64,000 bases of DNA from Monodelphis domestica (GCF_027887165.1 NC_077235.1:8542279-8606278), one strand, 5' to 3'. Positions 32,705 through 44,064 are shown, counted from the stretch's first letter. Program-made: numbers and translations. Notes: generated by a model from the sequence alone, not told the origin.

Positions 32705-33370
32705 CAGACACTGCTTTCAAGGAGCTTACGGTCTGGTTGGGGTGACAAGGCTCCCAAGTCATGCAACTAGAGGGCCGGCCAAGTCAGAATAGCACGTGTG
32801 GTACAGATAGGGGGAATGCTGGGGTGATACCAGGAAGGAGGAATATTGGGGTAAAACAGATCTGTCATGGAAGGAGTGAAACTGGAGCTGGGTCATGAAA
32901 GATCAGGAGAATTTGGTTAGGCAGAAGAATGGAGTCCACCATTCCATATAATATCCGTAGGGTGGCTAGGTCTCACAGTGGATAGAGTACTGGGCCTGGA
33001 GTCAAGAAGGCTTATCTTCCTGAGTTCAAATCGTGCCTTTGACATTTACTAGCTGTAGGACTCTTGGCAACTCACTTCACTTTGTTTGCCTCAGCTTCCT
33101 CATGGATCAAAACAGCCCCAGAAGGACATAGCAAACCATTCTAGTCTCTGCCACAAAAGCCTCAAATGAGGTCATAAAGAGTCAGACCCCACTAAACAAC
33201 AACAACATGCCTGTGAGAGGGAGCCCACATATTTAGGAGTCAGAGAACCATCTGACAAAAGAGGCAAATAATGGGAGGTGAAGTTTCCAAAGGAAGACAA
33301 GGCCAAACTACGGAGAGTTTTGAGTGCCAGAATAATAAACGTGGACCAGACTCCTAGGCAATGAAGAAGC
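32705..33370 (-). mobile_element. L2 antisense, split by a MAR1 SINE
   Basis: actgctttcaaggagcttac with ggtctggttggggtgacaag is the L2 3' UTR complement. After the SINE at 32950-33207, the L2-like pattern resumes with gccaaactacggagagtttt and gagtgccagaataataaacg (complement of the coding end). Confidence 0.65.
32950..33207 (+). mobile_element. MAR1-type CORE-SINE, full length
   Basis: Head ggtggctaggtctcacagtg, gcctggagtcaagaaggctt, a core with tttactagctgtaggactct, tcagcttcctcatggatcaa, and the RTE-like tail ggtcataaagagtcagaccc ending in an AAC repeat (aacaacaacaa). Confidence 0.85.
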
Positions 33371-33754
33371 AGCGTTCATTCCTCTCAATTCTTAACATTA
33401 GGGAGAATTCAGGGGGGAAAACAGTCACTCACTTTAAGGAGAGGAAAACAAGGAGAAATTGTATCATTTTTCTTTCTCCAGCTCAGGACACGCCTCCAAA
33501 TGGAGCTCAACATTTTTTTTCTGATGCTGAATTTACAGTGAGTTGCCTGTTTGTGTTACTGTTCCGGGGTTTCCAGGATTTTGTACTAACCAAGAGATTC
33601 CAAGTCCCTTCTTCTGAAACAAGCCCAATGGGAAGAGCCAATAGAGAACAGTGTAAGTGACTCTCGAACACTTTAAATCCTGCCCTGAGCTGCCTCAGGA
33701 CCATTAGACTGGGCCTACCAAGTCAAAAAAGCTTGTAAATTCAAGTCAAGACAA
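33371..33754. other. sequence without recognised feature
   Basis: Two opposed frames (99 and 65 codons) overlap here. Neither resembles a known family. Confidence 0.3.
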
Positions 33755-33862
33755 GAAATAGCCATAAAGTACCTCCTAAGGGTCAGGAACTGTAATAAGC
33801 TCTGGGAACAAGAAGATGAAAAGAGTTCTTGCCCTCCAGGAGCTCCCAATCTAAAGGATAGA
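33755..33862 (-). mobile_element. L2 3' end, antisense
   Basis: aaagtacctcctaagggtca, taataagctctgggaacaag, tgccctccaggagctcccaa: complement of the L2 terminus and 3' UTR. Confidence 0.65.
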
Positions 33863-34615
33863 GTTACTCTGCTAGCCAGCTGTCGGCCTTTTTATCTCTA
33901 GAAAGTTAAGCAGGCAAACCTCACGGAGAAGCCAGCCAAGGAAGGAAATATTGAAAGGATGGTTTCTTTTTATCCCAACCTAGCATACAGAGGGGATCAC
34001 TAGCCCCAACGTGACCATTAGAAAAGGGTTCTAGAAATTTTGTAAGCTGCAGGCAGTCCAGATTGTTTCTCACTTCCAGAAGATTGAGAGTAAAGGTCCT
34101 CTCCCCACCCCCAAATGCAAGGGCTTTGGTATTAGCAGGATTTTTTTAGGCAAACCAAGTTGTTGGAACCATTTGCTTTGCAGATTCAGCAGAAACACTT
34201 AAGATCCATAAAAATATAATGATCTCCTGTAAATAGTCAGAGTTGGCAGTTCCAAAAGAAATAAAAATAAAGGTATAGTCATTTATCATTTTCACATGCA
34301 CGATTGAGGGGTGGGGATGGATTGATAAATTACTCCAGTTGAAATGCTCTGCGGAAAACTCAACTAGGCTCCTGCTGTCTCCAAACCAGATATCTGAGCT
34401 GTTGCTGCCCCTAGGAGTGCACCTGGAGCTTCTATAGACACCCCAAGGAGCCCCTGTGCAAGTCACGGACACCTCAAATCAGAAGCAACATTAGACATCT
34501 GTAATAAAACGAAGGATTTCATGTTACTCACAAGGACAGTCTCTCTCCTGCAGGTGATCCTCATCAGACAGGAACCTCCATTGGATGCTTGCCAGTTCAT
34601 CAGGATCATTCCTAA
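33863..34615. other. sequence without recognised feature
   Basis: About 750 bp with no repeat hallmark. A 108-codon minus frame (34146-34472) has no visible domain. Confidence 0.3.
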
Positions 34616-35525
34616 ATATGAATAAGCAGTTTTCAAATAAGAAATCACAACTACTAGTCATATGAACAAATGCTCCAGATCACTACTGATAGGAGAAATG
34701 CACATTAAAACAACTCTGATGCAACCACCTCACACCTATCAGATTGGATAATATGGCAGCAAAGGAAAATGCCAAATGTTGGAGGGGATGTGGCAAAACT
34801 GGAGTCCTAATACACTCTTGGTGGAACTGTACATTAACCCAACCATTCTGGAGGGCAATTTGAAATATTACCCAATGAGATGTAAACTTGGTCATACCCT
34901 TTTGACCCAGCAATACTAAGTCTACATCCCAAAGAGACCCCAAAAAGAAGGGAAAGGACCTGTTTGTACAAAAATATTTCCAGCAGTTCTTTCTATGGTG
35001 GCAAAGAATTGGAAAGTGAGGGGATGTACAACTGCAAGCTGTGGAATATGAGTGTAATGGAATACTACTTTGCTATAAGAAATGATGAGCAGGAGGACTT
35101 CAGAAAAACCTGTAAAGACTTACAAGAACTGAAGCAAAGGGAAGTGAGCAGCACCAAGAGAACATTGTACAAAGTAATGGTAATATTGTATGATGATCAA
35201 CCATGAATGACTTAGCTGTTCTCAGCAACACAACGATTCTAAGACAATTCTGAAGGATTCATGATGAAAATTGCTGTCCACCACCAGAGAAAGAACTGCC
35301 AGATGTAGATTCAAACATGCCATTTTAGGGGGTGAGATGTATCTTCTTACACAAGAGGACAAATATGGAATTCTGTCTTGCATGATAGCACATGTATAAC
35401 CCAGGTCAATTTTCTTACTGTCTCAGTGAGTGGGGAGCAAGAGAGTTTGGACTGCAAAATTAAAAAAAAAGAATACTGAACATTGTTTTTACATGTAATT
35501 GAGGAAAAAATATTACAGAACTAGA
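34616..35525 (+). mobile_element. old LINE-1 3' end
   Basis: Covers the ORF2 C-terminus (aaatgttggaggggatgtgg; ggtggcaaagaattggaaag; tggaatactactttgctata) and a 3' UTR (gtgaatgactt-type segment, gtattgtatgatgatcaacc) with an A-rich end at 35461-35525. An 80-codon sense frame at 34964-35206 is a leftover of ORF2. A different, older subfamily from the 10740 element. Confidence 0.85.
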
Positions 35526-35684
35526 AAAAATATCCTTCCCAAAACACAATGTCCTAAACTGATCAGAGAAATCCAAATGTGGTCTGTCCATGGCAGAGCT
35601 CAGTGGAACTGCTACCCATGCCAGCCAAGCCCTCATCCTGGGCACTATTTAAACCAATGCAAACTAACCGAATCCAATTCAATC

Positions 35685-35885
35685 CAACCCAATCATTTAT
35701 TAAATGTTTACTGTGTACAAGAAAAGTTCTATGTTAAGTACTGGAGATAAAAGACAAATAGAAAATAGCCCCTGCACTCAAGCAGTTTATGTTCAATTAG
35801 GGGGACTGAACATGTAAACAGAGAGGTATATACACAAGAATTTGAAAAGGAGGCAGCACTAACAACCAGGGGGATGGGAAACTTC
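35685..35885 (-). mobile_element. L2 3' end, antisense
   Basis: ccaacccaatcatttattaa, aagttctatgttaagtactg, cctgcactcaagcagtttat, then agggggactgaacatgtaaa. Confidence 0.75.
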
Positions 35886-37790
35886 TCTCATCTAAAGCAC
35901 ACTTAATTTAATGCAGGTGAAAATTGCATTAACTTTCTTGGTTGCAAAACCATACTGCTGACTCCTATTGAGAATAAAGTCCACTATACTAGGCTCCTTC
36001 AGATGAATGCTGTCTGGCTACACTTGCCCTCTAATATACTGCATGGGTAGTGATTTCTTGCCCCAAAGGGAAAGACTTGACATTTATAGTTAATAAATTT
36101 AATCTCGTTAGATTTGTCGACATTTGAATCTGTCAGGATTGTTCTGTCCCTTGATTATTTTTATCCCTTGGCTTTCTATTAATTTAATGAGTATTCCCCA
36201 GGAAAGAAGATCACCCATTCATTTATTCATTTAATCAACAAATATTTATGGAGCTCCCAACTTTCCCCAACTCAAATGTAGCATATGATAGCTCTTTTAT
36301 CTGTTAAAAATGATCACAGGAAAAGAGAGGCAGGAATAGTTGCCCCACTGCCTAAATTCTCTTTGAGCTATTTACCTAAAAGTCCCAAGTTGCTTGGGTT
36401 TCCTACACTACCACCCTTGCCACATGGGTAGAGATCAACAAGTCAAGCATCTTTGTCTTTAGAAGTCTCCCTCATTTCACATTGCTGTGTGCATCACTGA
36501 CTGGCACAGTGCCAGCTCTGAATCAGAAAAATGACCTTTTGGCCATAAAGTAGGGAAGGAGGGGCATAAGCATTATTTCCAATATGTACAATCCAATATT
36601 TGGCAGCAACATCAAGTGAATGTCAAGTAGTCAAATATCAGGCAGAGCTAAGGAGACTTGGGATATTCGTTTGGAGCCTAATGCAGTATATTAATTATGC
36701 AGAAAAGATGTAAACAAGTGAGGAAAGGAATAACATGCATGATTGAAGGGTTTTGCACAATTCCCCAATTACCTATGCATCCATTTTTCACATAAACAAT
36801 GAGGAAGCCATGAAAATGGCATCGAGAATGGGACACTGTGAGGCGATTCAGATTCTGTGAGAAATTACTCAGAGATTTATGATCCTATTAGCCCGTGACC
36901 CCAAAACAGATCTGGTGAACCATGGTTATCATTTGAGTCTAGTGATTGCAATGAGACCTTGAATGAGTAAGGGAGTGAACAGTGGAAGGGGCATGAGGAA
37001 GCAGCAAGATGGACAGAGATCTGAAAATTCCCAGTTTCTTCCATCAACCAGAAAGGTTTTCCTTTCTTCCTTTCTTGCACAGAAATGAAATCATCATGCA
37101 CTGGGGAAGGGGGAAGAATCTTTGACTCAAAAATGTTTAACTCGACAATGGAAGTATTTTCTTGATCCATTTACTTCCTCTATAGACTCATTTCCAGGGC
37201 CCTTCTTAGGAGCAAATCTTGTAACAATAGTCTAAGGAGGAAGGAGTTAATGCCTCCTTGGAGTCTGTTCAAAAAGTCCCACTGACAGCCTAACGCCAGG
37301 AAGCCAAGGCAGCCCTATCTTCCCTGGACAGCCTTTCGCCAGAAACCTTTTCAAAACAAGGGCCAGGGCCCTAGGTCTCTTCCCCGAATCCCCTCATTGG
37401 AATGAGTGCCCTAGTTTGCAGACATCTCCAAACCAATGAACTGCCAGCAGCCAACTGTCATTTAGCTGTTTGTTGCCTCCTAGGTAAACCCTTGTAGTCA
37501 AGCAGCCTCCTTCTGAATAAGCTATTCCCTGGGGAGAAGGGAGCCAGAGCTCTTTGAGGCCACCAAGTTTCCAGTTACTCCAGGCTCTCCGGGCCTCCTC
37601 TAAGTAACTCACATTCCCCAGTTCACCTACTGATATGTACATACTCTTACCCTGCTCTGGGAACAGTGTTTAACCTGGCCCTGGGGGTCAAAGACATCTG
37701 AATAAATGGGGTGGGGTGGGGGGGGGAGAGGGAGAACAGACCCAGGAAAAGAAGCTTTGAGAAGGTGCTGAAAACCCTGGATCCTCATCG
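35886..37790. other. longest repeat-poor island
   Basis: About 1.9 kb with no young repeat. Part of 35930-36200 may be an old interspersed repeat I cannot name (taataaatttaatctcgtta, gatttgtcga). The part at 36590-36900 is unique and A+T-rich, with TAATTA-type motifs (attaattatgcag; ccaattacc). Short minus frames at 36877-37170 and 37394-37642 show no domain. Confidence 0.4.
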
Positions 37791-37794
37791 GAGC

Positions 37795-37925
37795 TCTGCT
37801 GCCCAACTACCTTGCCCAAATCCCTTCTACTCTGGGAGTTTCAGTTTCTTCATCTGTAAAACAGTTTGGACAGGATGATGTCGAAACTCTTTTAGAGTGT
37901 GCCAACTCTAAACTTCAACCTGATT
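37795..37925 (+). mobile_element. MIR3-type fragment
   Basis: actaccttgcccaaatccct, gggagtttcagtttcttcat, ctgtaaaacagtttggacag, gatgatgtcgaaactctttt: MIR core followed by a MIR3-like tail. Confidence 0.6.
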
Positions 37926-38180
37926 CAATTTGGCAAGCATTTGCAAAGTGCCTACTATGTGCCAGATGGTGGCATATACCACATATACAAAAGTTAATGC
38001 AAAGTAGTTGGGGAAGGAGAGAGACACTAATGACTGGCACCTCAGCTAAGTCTTGAATGGCAGTAGAGAGGCCACGAAACAGAATTAATTAGGAAGGGCA
38101 TGAAGCGCCCTCAAGACCTGTTTGGCTACAAGAGGGAGTACTTGAGAGGGAGTAACGTGAAATCAATTTGAGAAGTTAAG
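37926..38180 (-). mobile_element. L2 3' region, antisense
   Basis: caatttggcaagcatttgca, aagtgcctactatgtgccag, then a diverged body up to the SINE at 38181. Confidence 0.65.
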
Positions 38181-38433
38181 CTGGAGCTAGATAGCACAGT
38201 GGATGGAGTTGCTGGGCGCAAAGTCAGAAAGACTCATCTTCCTCAGCTCAAATGTGGCCTCAGATACTTATGAGCTATGTCACCCTGGGCAAGTCATTTC
38301 ACCCTGTTGGCCTTCATTTCCTCCTCTGTCAAATGAGATGGAGAAGGAAATAGCAAACCACTCCTGTGTCTTTAACAAGAAAAGCCCAAATGAAGCCCTG
38401 AAAGAGTTGGACACGACTAAAAATGACTGAACA
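38181..38433 (+). mobile_element. MAR1-type CORE-SINE, full length
   Basis: Head gagctagatagcacagtgga, core with tgagctatgtcaccctgggc, agatggagaaggaaatagca, and the RTE-like tail aagagttggacacgactaaa. Confidence 0.88.
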
Positions 38434-38815
38434 TATTGGGGAGTGGTGGCCAAGGAAAAAAGGTTTTATTTGGAAGGTCACAGAAGAAATGGGAATGTTG
38501 ATTTGCTTACAGTTTTCTGAACTAAAACTGAGGGGGAGAGGGAGACTTGCCGATCGGTTAAGATTTTAACCTGAGGGAAGCAGATGGATGGGTTGAAGGA
38601 ACTAAATGTTAAGAATATGAAGGTAAGGCGAAAATACAGTCCCAGCCTTCAAGGAGTTTAAATTCTATTAAATCCAAGAGTAGTAGGAAGGGTTAAGGAA
38701 CAAGGAAGGGCTTTATGCTCATTGTTTTATCTCATAAAGCCATTCCTCCCCAAATTTCCCACATCCTTTCTCGAAGTCCTTGAGTGATAGCACCAGAAGT
38801 GATCAGCAGAAAGTC
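38434..38815. other. degraded L2-like and unrecognised sequence
   Basis: acagtcccagccttcaagga followed by gtttaaattctattaaatcc (38636-38675) is L2 3' UTR complement. The rest is not identifiable. Confidence 0.4.
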
Positions 38816-39053
38816 CAATTTTGCTGTTCAATTGCATCTGACTCTTTGTGACCTCTTGGACCCTGCTGTCATGGGATTTTCTTGGAAAGGATGTTGGAGT
38901 GGTTTGTCATTTCCTTCCCTAGCTGATTAAGGCAAAGAGAGGTTAAGTGACTTGCCCAGAGGCGCACAGCTAGTAAATGTGTGAAGCTGGTTTTGAATTC
39001 AGGTCTTCATGTCTCAGGGTCCAGCACTCTACCCACTGAGCTATCTAGCCAAG
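38816..39053 (-). mobile_element. MAR1-type CORE-SINE, antisense
   Basis: attgcatctgactctttgtg, gggattttcttggaaaggat, tttgtcatttccttccctag, ggttaagtgacttgcccaga, then tctacccactgagctatcta. It lies about 380 bp from a sense copy of the same family, forming an inverted pair. Confidence 0.85.
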
Positions 39054-39310
39054 TCATTTTACAGACATTTATTAAGCAACTAATAAGTGCAAGGCACTGT
39101 GCTAGGACTGGGGATGTTGTACAAAGATTCTGAAGGGGAGAATCTGTGCCCTGAAGGAATTTAAGTGTGGGGACGGAGAGAATAATTCATATACAAATAA
39201 GTATGAGACCAGATTGGGAATCAAGGGATGGAAAGAGAGAAGCAAATTAATCCAGGAATATTTGAGGAGGTAGAAGATACATTCAGCTGAGGGTATCCAG
39301 AAAAAACTTC
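39054..39310 (-). mobile_element. L2 3' region, antisense
   Basis: tttacagacatttattaagc, gcaaggcactgtgctaggac, aatctgtgccctgaaggaat, then a longer diverged body ending near gaggtagaagatacattc. Confidence 0.75.
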
Positions 39311-39734
39311 ACAACCTACTAGCCTGCTCCAACTAGATGTTTCATCTTAAACAGAATTCATTATCCTGCCCTGCAAAACCTCTCCCATCTTCTTTCTGCC
39401 AAGGAACCATCATCTTCCTTCCTTCCTTTAGTACTTGTAAGTCTATATTTTTTCATTTTTTAATTCTGAACTTAAACACCAAAGCACATTTTCCTAAATA
39501 AAACAAATCACAAAAAGATTCTCAAAGAAAGAGGATTCTTTATGAAACCATAAATCTCTCTCTCATACTGCTTACTTTAAAAAAGGTACATAAGGGATCA
39601 TACAGGCTACTTTCAAAACTATCCTGGCTTGTTTGTGCTTCTGTAATTGGAATAAGCACATGGTAGGTAATCAGTAGGTAACCAATCACCAATTAGAACT
39701 CTGATGCAATTAAACACCCTTCTCCAGGGCCATA
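39311..39734. other. mostly unrecognised sequence
   Basis: A short T-rich stretch at 39440-39490 (ttttttaattctgaacttaa) may be the complement of an old L1 3' tail. Otherwise nothing is recognised. Confidence 0.35.
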
Positions 39735-39994
39735 AAAACTCTCCAAACGGGGATATGACTGAGGAGAGACTCTAAATGAACACTCTAATGCAAATTCCAA
39801 CAACAGGGAAATGGGTTCGAGTCAAGAACACATGTGATAACCAGTGGAATCGTGCACCGGCTATGGGAGAGGGAAAGGTGGTGGGAGGGGGGAGGGGAGG
39901 AGAAGAAAATGATCTTTGTTTCCAGTGAATAATGTATGGAAATGACCAAATAAAATAATGTTTAAAATTAAAAAAAAAGAAAACTCTCCAAACG
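39735..39994 (+). mobile_element. 5'-truncated LINE-1 with 15-bp target duplication
   Basis: Only the last 230 bp of L1 (gactctaaatgaacactcta; gtgataaccagtggaatcgt; a G-rich patch; polyadenylation-like ataaaataatg; A tail). The flanking duplication aaaactctccaaacg is perfect at 39735-39749 and 39980-39994. It is preceded by an AT/AAAA-type junction that fits L1 endonuclease cleavage. The 3' UTR is closely related to that of the 10740 element. Confidence 0.93.
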
Positions 39995-40559
39995 CTCCTT
40001 CACTACCTGCACTTGGAAATGTAAGTATCCCAGGTTCACTGGGGAGTAGTGGTTGATTGTCAGACACAAGCCAGAGTGCCACCTTGGAAGGAGATGCGTC
40101 ACCCTCCTTCCCCTCACTGGGCAGAGAAGGAACCAACCTACCATATGCTTACCAAGACTTCCAGGAATCGGGTCAGCAGTTTGCTCCTAGAAGGTTTAAT
40201 GTTTGTCTTTTGGAATGGTCAATAAAGTTTCATTGCATACATTGATGACTATCAATCTTATCAGCATATCATCGGCCCTAATAAGCATCGCTATCAGGAA
40301 ATCAGCTTCACGTGCACCAAGGGCTACTTCCGAACTTCCTTTATTTTCTTGAATTTCTTGTGAGTCCTGTGCATTTTTAGACCTCTAAAAAATGACCTTC
40401 TTTTTGGCAGGAGGGGTGGAGTCTCTATTGCTAACCCCTGCCTTCCAACACTCCACGCCCCAAATTAAAACCAAGAGAAGGGAAATGCAGGGTCAGGATG
40501 GGGACTTCAGGAAAAAGAAAGAGTATAGTCAAGCACAATAGATCCTAACAGTGGCCACC
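39995..40559. other. repeat-free sequence, nothing recognised
   Basis: No family, exon or RNA gene is recognised in this 565-bp interval. Confidence 0.3.
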
Positions 40560-40845
40560 TCTCACCCCCCCCCCCAAAAATTTACATCTCTGCTGCTTCC
40601 TACCATCTTTCAAAGTGAGGTTGGCAACCTTGGAGCCACCCTCAGCTCTTCTCTCCCTCACCCTCATATTCAATCCTCCCCAATATCTCTCCTCTATGTC
40701 CCTTTCCACTCACACAGATATCCCCTCCCTCATTTCAGATCCATGTCACCTCATATCTGGACTACTAAAATAGCTGCCTAATTGCTTTCTCTGCCTCGAG
40801 TCTCTCCCCATCACAATCTGTCTGCCACACATCAGCCAAAACATA
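40560..40845 (+). mobile_element. L2 internal 3' fragment
   Basis: gttggcaaccttggagccac, cctcagctcttctctccctc, accatctggactacta-like segment (catatctggactactaaaat), agctgcctaattgctttctc, then cacatcagcc. Preceded by an 11-C run at 40565-40575. Confidence 0.7.
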
Positions 40846-41780
40846 GCTCACTAGCCCTGACTAATGTGTTTACATTTTTTCTAGTCAGTAAGAGGACAGA
40901 ATTACAACTAGGGCCCAATTAATGTGAATAATGAATCCCTTGGAGTTGTCTCATGTATTTGAATTTGCACTATTCAAAGTTAATTGGTTCCAGTCCAATG
41001 GAAATATGTAGCACAAATTCGAATAACACAATAGTTCAAAGCCAAGGCAGGAAATAGCATAGTAGAAAAGAAGCTAGAGAAAATTTCTTCCATTGATGGG
41101 CCACACTCTTCCACAAATACTCACACAATCAGTTAGAAGAGTTCAACTGTAGGGATCATGCATGAGCAGCTCATATGTAGGAAACATATGATCACAGCAT
41201 ATTGTGAAAGGGCAAGCAAGTAGAAACAACATATGATCAGTGTACATAAGGGTAGAGGAGAGGCAGCTTGTACCTAGGGCCAGATTTCTTCTAGTGATAT
41301 CATGCCATTGATATCACTGTTCACTGTTAAACATGGCATGTTCATTGGGTATATTACTCTCTTGCTGATGGCTAGTGATGGATAGCCACCTGGTCTCAGG
41401 TGGCTGTAAATGGTCCCATGTGCTTGTTGGGCACCGCTCCCTGATCCCATGGGCATTTGTCCTCTACTCCAGCTCTAGCCTTCTAGGGTGCAGTGATTAG
41501 ATTATCTTTCCCCGATATTAGGAAACTAACAGTTCTTTAGTCATAGCCAACATACCCAGCTAACAGGAAATAAGTAGAGAGCTACCTATTAAGTCTTTTC
41601 TTTTTAACATCAATGTCTGCGGCGGACTTTGAAGTCTTTTGTTCCAGACAACCATCTGACTTAAGGTTAGACATTCTCAAGGCCTTCTCTGCTTTTGCCT
41701 ACAAATGAATTTGATCCAGAACAAATGGTAAGAGGCATGATCATTATTTTTCACCAACTTGGCCCAAATTCCTTCATTAG
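40846..41780. other. repeat-free island
   Basis: Over 900 bp without a repeat hallmark. It contains a small perfect inverted repeat, agccacctg (41384-41392) and caggtggct (41397-41405), i.e. two facing E-box-like motifs. Candidate for conservation testing. Confidence 0.35.
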
Positions 41781-41784
41781 GACC

Positions 41785-41985
41785 ATATAATCATGGATTT
41801 AGAGCAAGAAGGGACCTTATAGATCATCTGGTACAAATCCTTCATTATAAAGATGAGGAAACTAGGCCCTGTCGAACACAGGTGATTTTCTCAAGGTTAT
41901 AGAGTCAATGGTACAGTTGGGAATCAGATTCCCTGATTAACAAATGCAACATTCTTTCTATTATACCACATTGCTTCCTTAGCTT
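41785..41985 (-). mobile_element. MIR3-type CORE-SINE, full length
   Basis: Antisense: atttagagcaagaagggacc, ttatagatcatctggtacaa, aaagatgaggaaactaggcc, then ggttatagagtcaatggtac and ctttctattataccacattg. Confidence 0.8.
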
Positions 41986-42054
41986 TGGTGATATAATTTA
42001 GTCAGTGAAAAATCTTATTGCTTCTTTACAAAATAAAGGCAAAATAATATTTTA

Positions 42055-42240
42055 AAAAGTTCTATATATTACCTTAAGTTTTACAAAGAGCTATTATTTC
42101 ATTTGATACTTATGAAACCCCTATAACATAGGTGCTATTATTATCCCCATTTTACAGATGAGGTTAAGTTACTTGCCCCTGGTCACATGCCAGGGGCAAG
42201 TAACTTACTCACATGTGTCTGAGTTGGGATTTGCCTTGGG
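42055..42240 (-). mobile_element. MON1 CORE-SINE with internal inverted duplication
   Basis: Antisense: tatattaccttaagttttac, aggtgctattattatcccca, ttttacagatgaggttaagt, acttgcccctggtcac. The expected cagctagtaagtgtctgag is replaced by an inverted copy of the preceding bases before the element resumes with acatgtgtctgagttgggat. Confidence 0.85.
42165..42207. repeat. perfect 18-bp hairpin
   Basis: Left arm taagttacttgcccctgg (42165-42182), 7-base loop tcacatg, right arm ccaggggcaagtaactta (42190-42207), with no mismatch. The loop sequence tcacatg recurs at 42209-42215, just after the right arm, as expected if a template switch copied the opposite strand and then returned. Confidence 0.95.
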
Positions 42241-42540
42241 TCAGGGGAAGGAATCAAGAAAGATCTCTTGTAGGAGATGGCACTTGAGCTTAGCCTTGAA
42301 GGGAGTCATGGGTTCAAAGAGGTAAAGGTAAGAAGAAAGGGCATCCTGGGCATGGGGGACACAAGTATATCATATCTGAGGGAGACAGACCAATTTAGCT
42401 AGAATACTAAGTGCAAGGGAGAGAGTAATGTGCGGTAAACATAGAAAGGTGGGCTGAAATCAGATTTGTGCCCATCAGAAGAAAAGTATGTATTTCATAG
42501 GGAGTGATTGAGGCAGGGGCCAGAGAATGTACTATGGAGA
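42241..42540 (-). mobile_element. L2 coding-end region, antisense
   Basis: tctcttgtaggagatggcac, ttgagcttagccttgaaggg, agggcatcctgggcatgggg: complement of L2 around the …ggaatgcc… and …ccttcaagactcag… hallmarks. Confidence 0.65.
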
Positions 42541-44060
42541 AGATCCTTTCCCTTCTTCAGTTTAATCCCATCACATCTTCCCAATGCTTCAGCAAGCTGG
42601 AGGGGAATAAATGACCTGAGATTGATCCTTGGACTTCAGTGACGAAAGACACCAGTACAACGTGAGGAGAAGATGGGCATCTTTTCCTTTCTTTGCTTTG
42701 TTTTTAGTCTGGGTCTCCCTCTCTCTCCCAGGAAAACAATGCATTGGCCACTCAGTCCCAAACCCAATGCTGATTAGTACTGAAGCTCTGACTTGTTATG
42801 TCTTTCTGACTTGGCCTGGTTTACCTCTTCTCCCTGCTCTCAGTGGTTACCATATTTATTGCTTGATTTCATAAAGACACACAATCCACTTGAATCCTAC
42901 CACAGCTCAGAACTCCTAAACCTAAGCAATCCATCTGTCTCAACCTCCCCCAAGAGCAGAGATCACAGGCTTGAGCCACCAAGCCCAGTGGTTATTTCCT
43001 TTCTCTTGAAGCAGCCCAACACATAGAGGACATGTGTCACAGAGCAGGCTTCTAGGTGGTTATGCAAGCAAAGCAGGCCCAATACTGAGTGCTGTCTCAG
43101 GAGACAGCTTCCTTGATTTGGCACCGTACAGGAAGAGCAAGGATCTAGCTTAACTCTTCTATAAAGGCCAACTCATTTCTATCTGAAAATGGTTGTATAG
43201 AAATCCAAATGCCTACCTGCCACATGGCTCTATACTTCTACTGGGGGGAAATGAACAGATGGTCCATGAAGGATTATGCTCTACCTTATTTGTCTGAGAG
43301 GTGCCATAGAAGGCACTCTTGTTCTTGCCCACTTTGGAAGTCAATAGTTCATTCCAGGATCTATTTTGGTTTAACATTTGCAACTAGAATTTTTCTTTTT
43401 TAATCTGTTTATTGCATGATTTTATTAGCTTGCCCTAGCAACATTCCTTCAGGCATACTAATGCTCTTTTAATTAGGTTCCACCTGTCTGGCAGAGCTCA
43501 CAAAAATCTTCCAGGGAACTTTACATGCAGCTGTCGCTCTCGACAGAGAAATTCATGACCAAAATGCAGCATGATTGACCATGGTTCAGAACCTTTGACA
43601 TATCCAACAGACATGGTCAAGCCTGCAAATGGCCAACTTAATGCCTCTCTCCTTAACTTTCTCAGTGGGCCAAAGGAGTTCATATACAAATTCACCAATT
43701 CCCTAGCTTCCTCTGAGCCCATGGTGTCAAGCTCATAGGGAAACAGAGATCACTAAGCCATATATAAAGATCCCTGCAGGTTGCACACTAACTTAGTTTT
43801 CAACGTAATATCCTTGTTCTATTGTTTCTTCATTCATTTTGCTAAATGAATCTCTGATTTTCTGATGAGATTTTAATCTGGTTCGGGCTGCAGTTGGGAG
43901 TGGTTTGGGCTCCCACATTGCCCATGGTTTGCATGTTTGACACCTCTTAAATGAGATCTTACTGGTACCAGAACATACTTCCTCTTGAAATGACTTCATA
44001 GGATTTCATTTAGACTTTGTATTTGAGCAGTGTGGTATGACGTAGAACCAGTGGGGGCAG
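42541..44060. other. repeat-poor sequence, nothing recognised
   Basis: About 1.5 kb. Frames at 42629-43026, 43209-43403, 43498-43722 and 43793-43999 are all under 85 codons, lie on both strands and show no domain. No repeat hallmark is visible. Confidence 0.35.
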
Positions 44061-44064
44061 AGTG

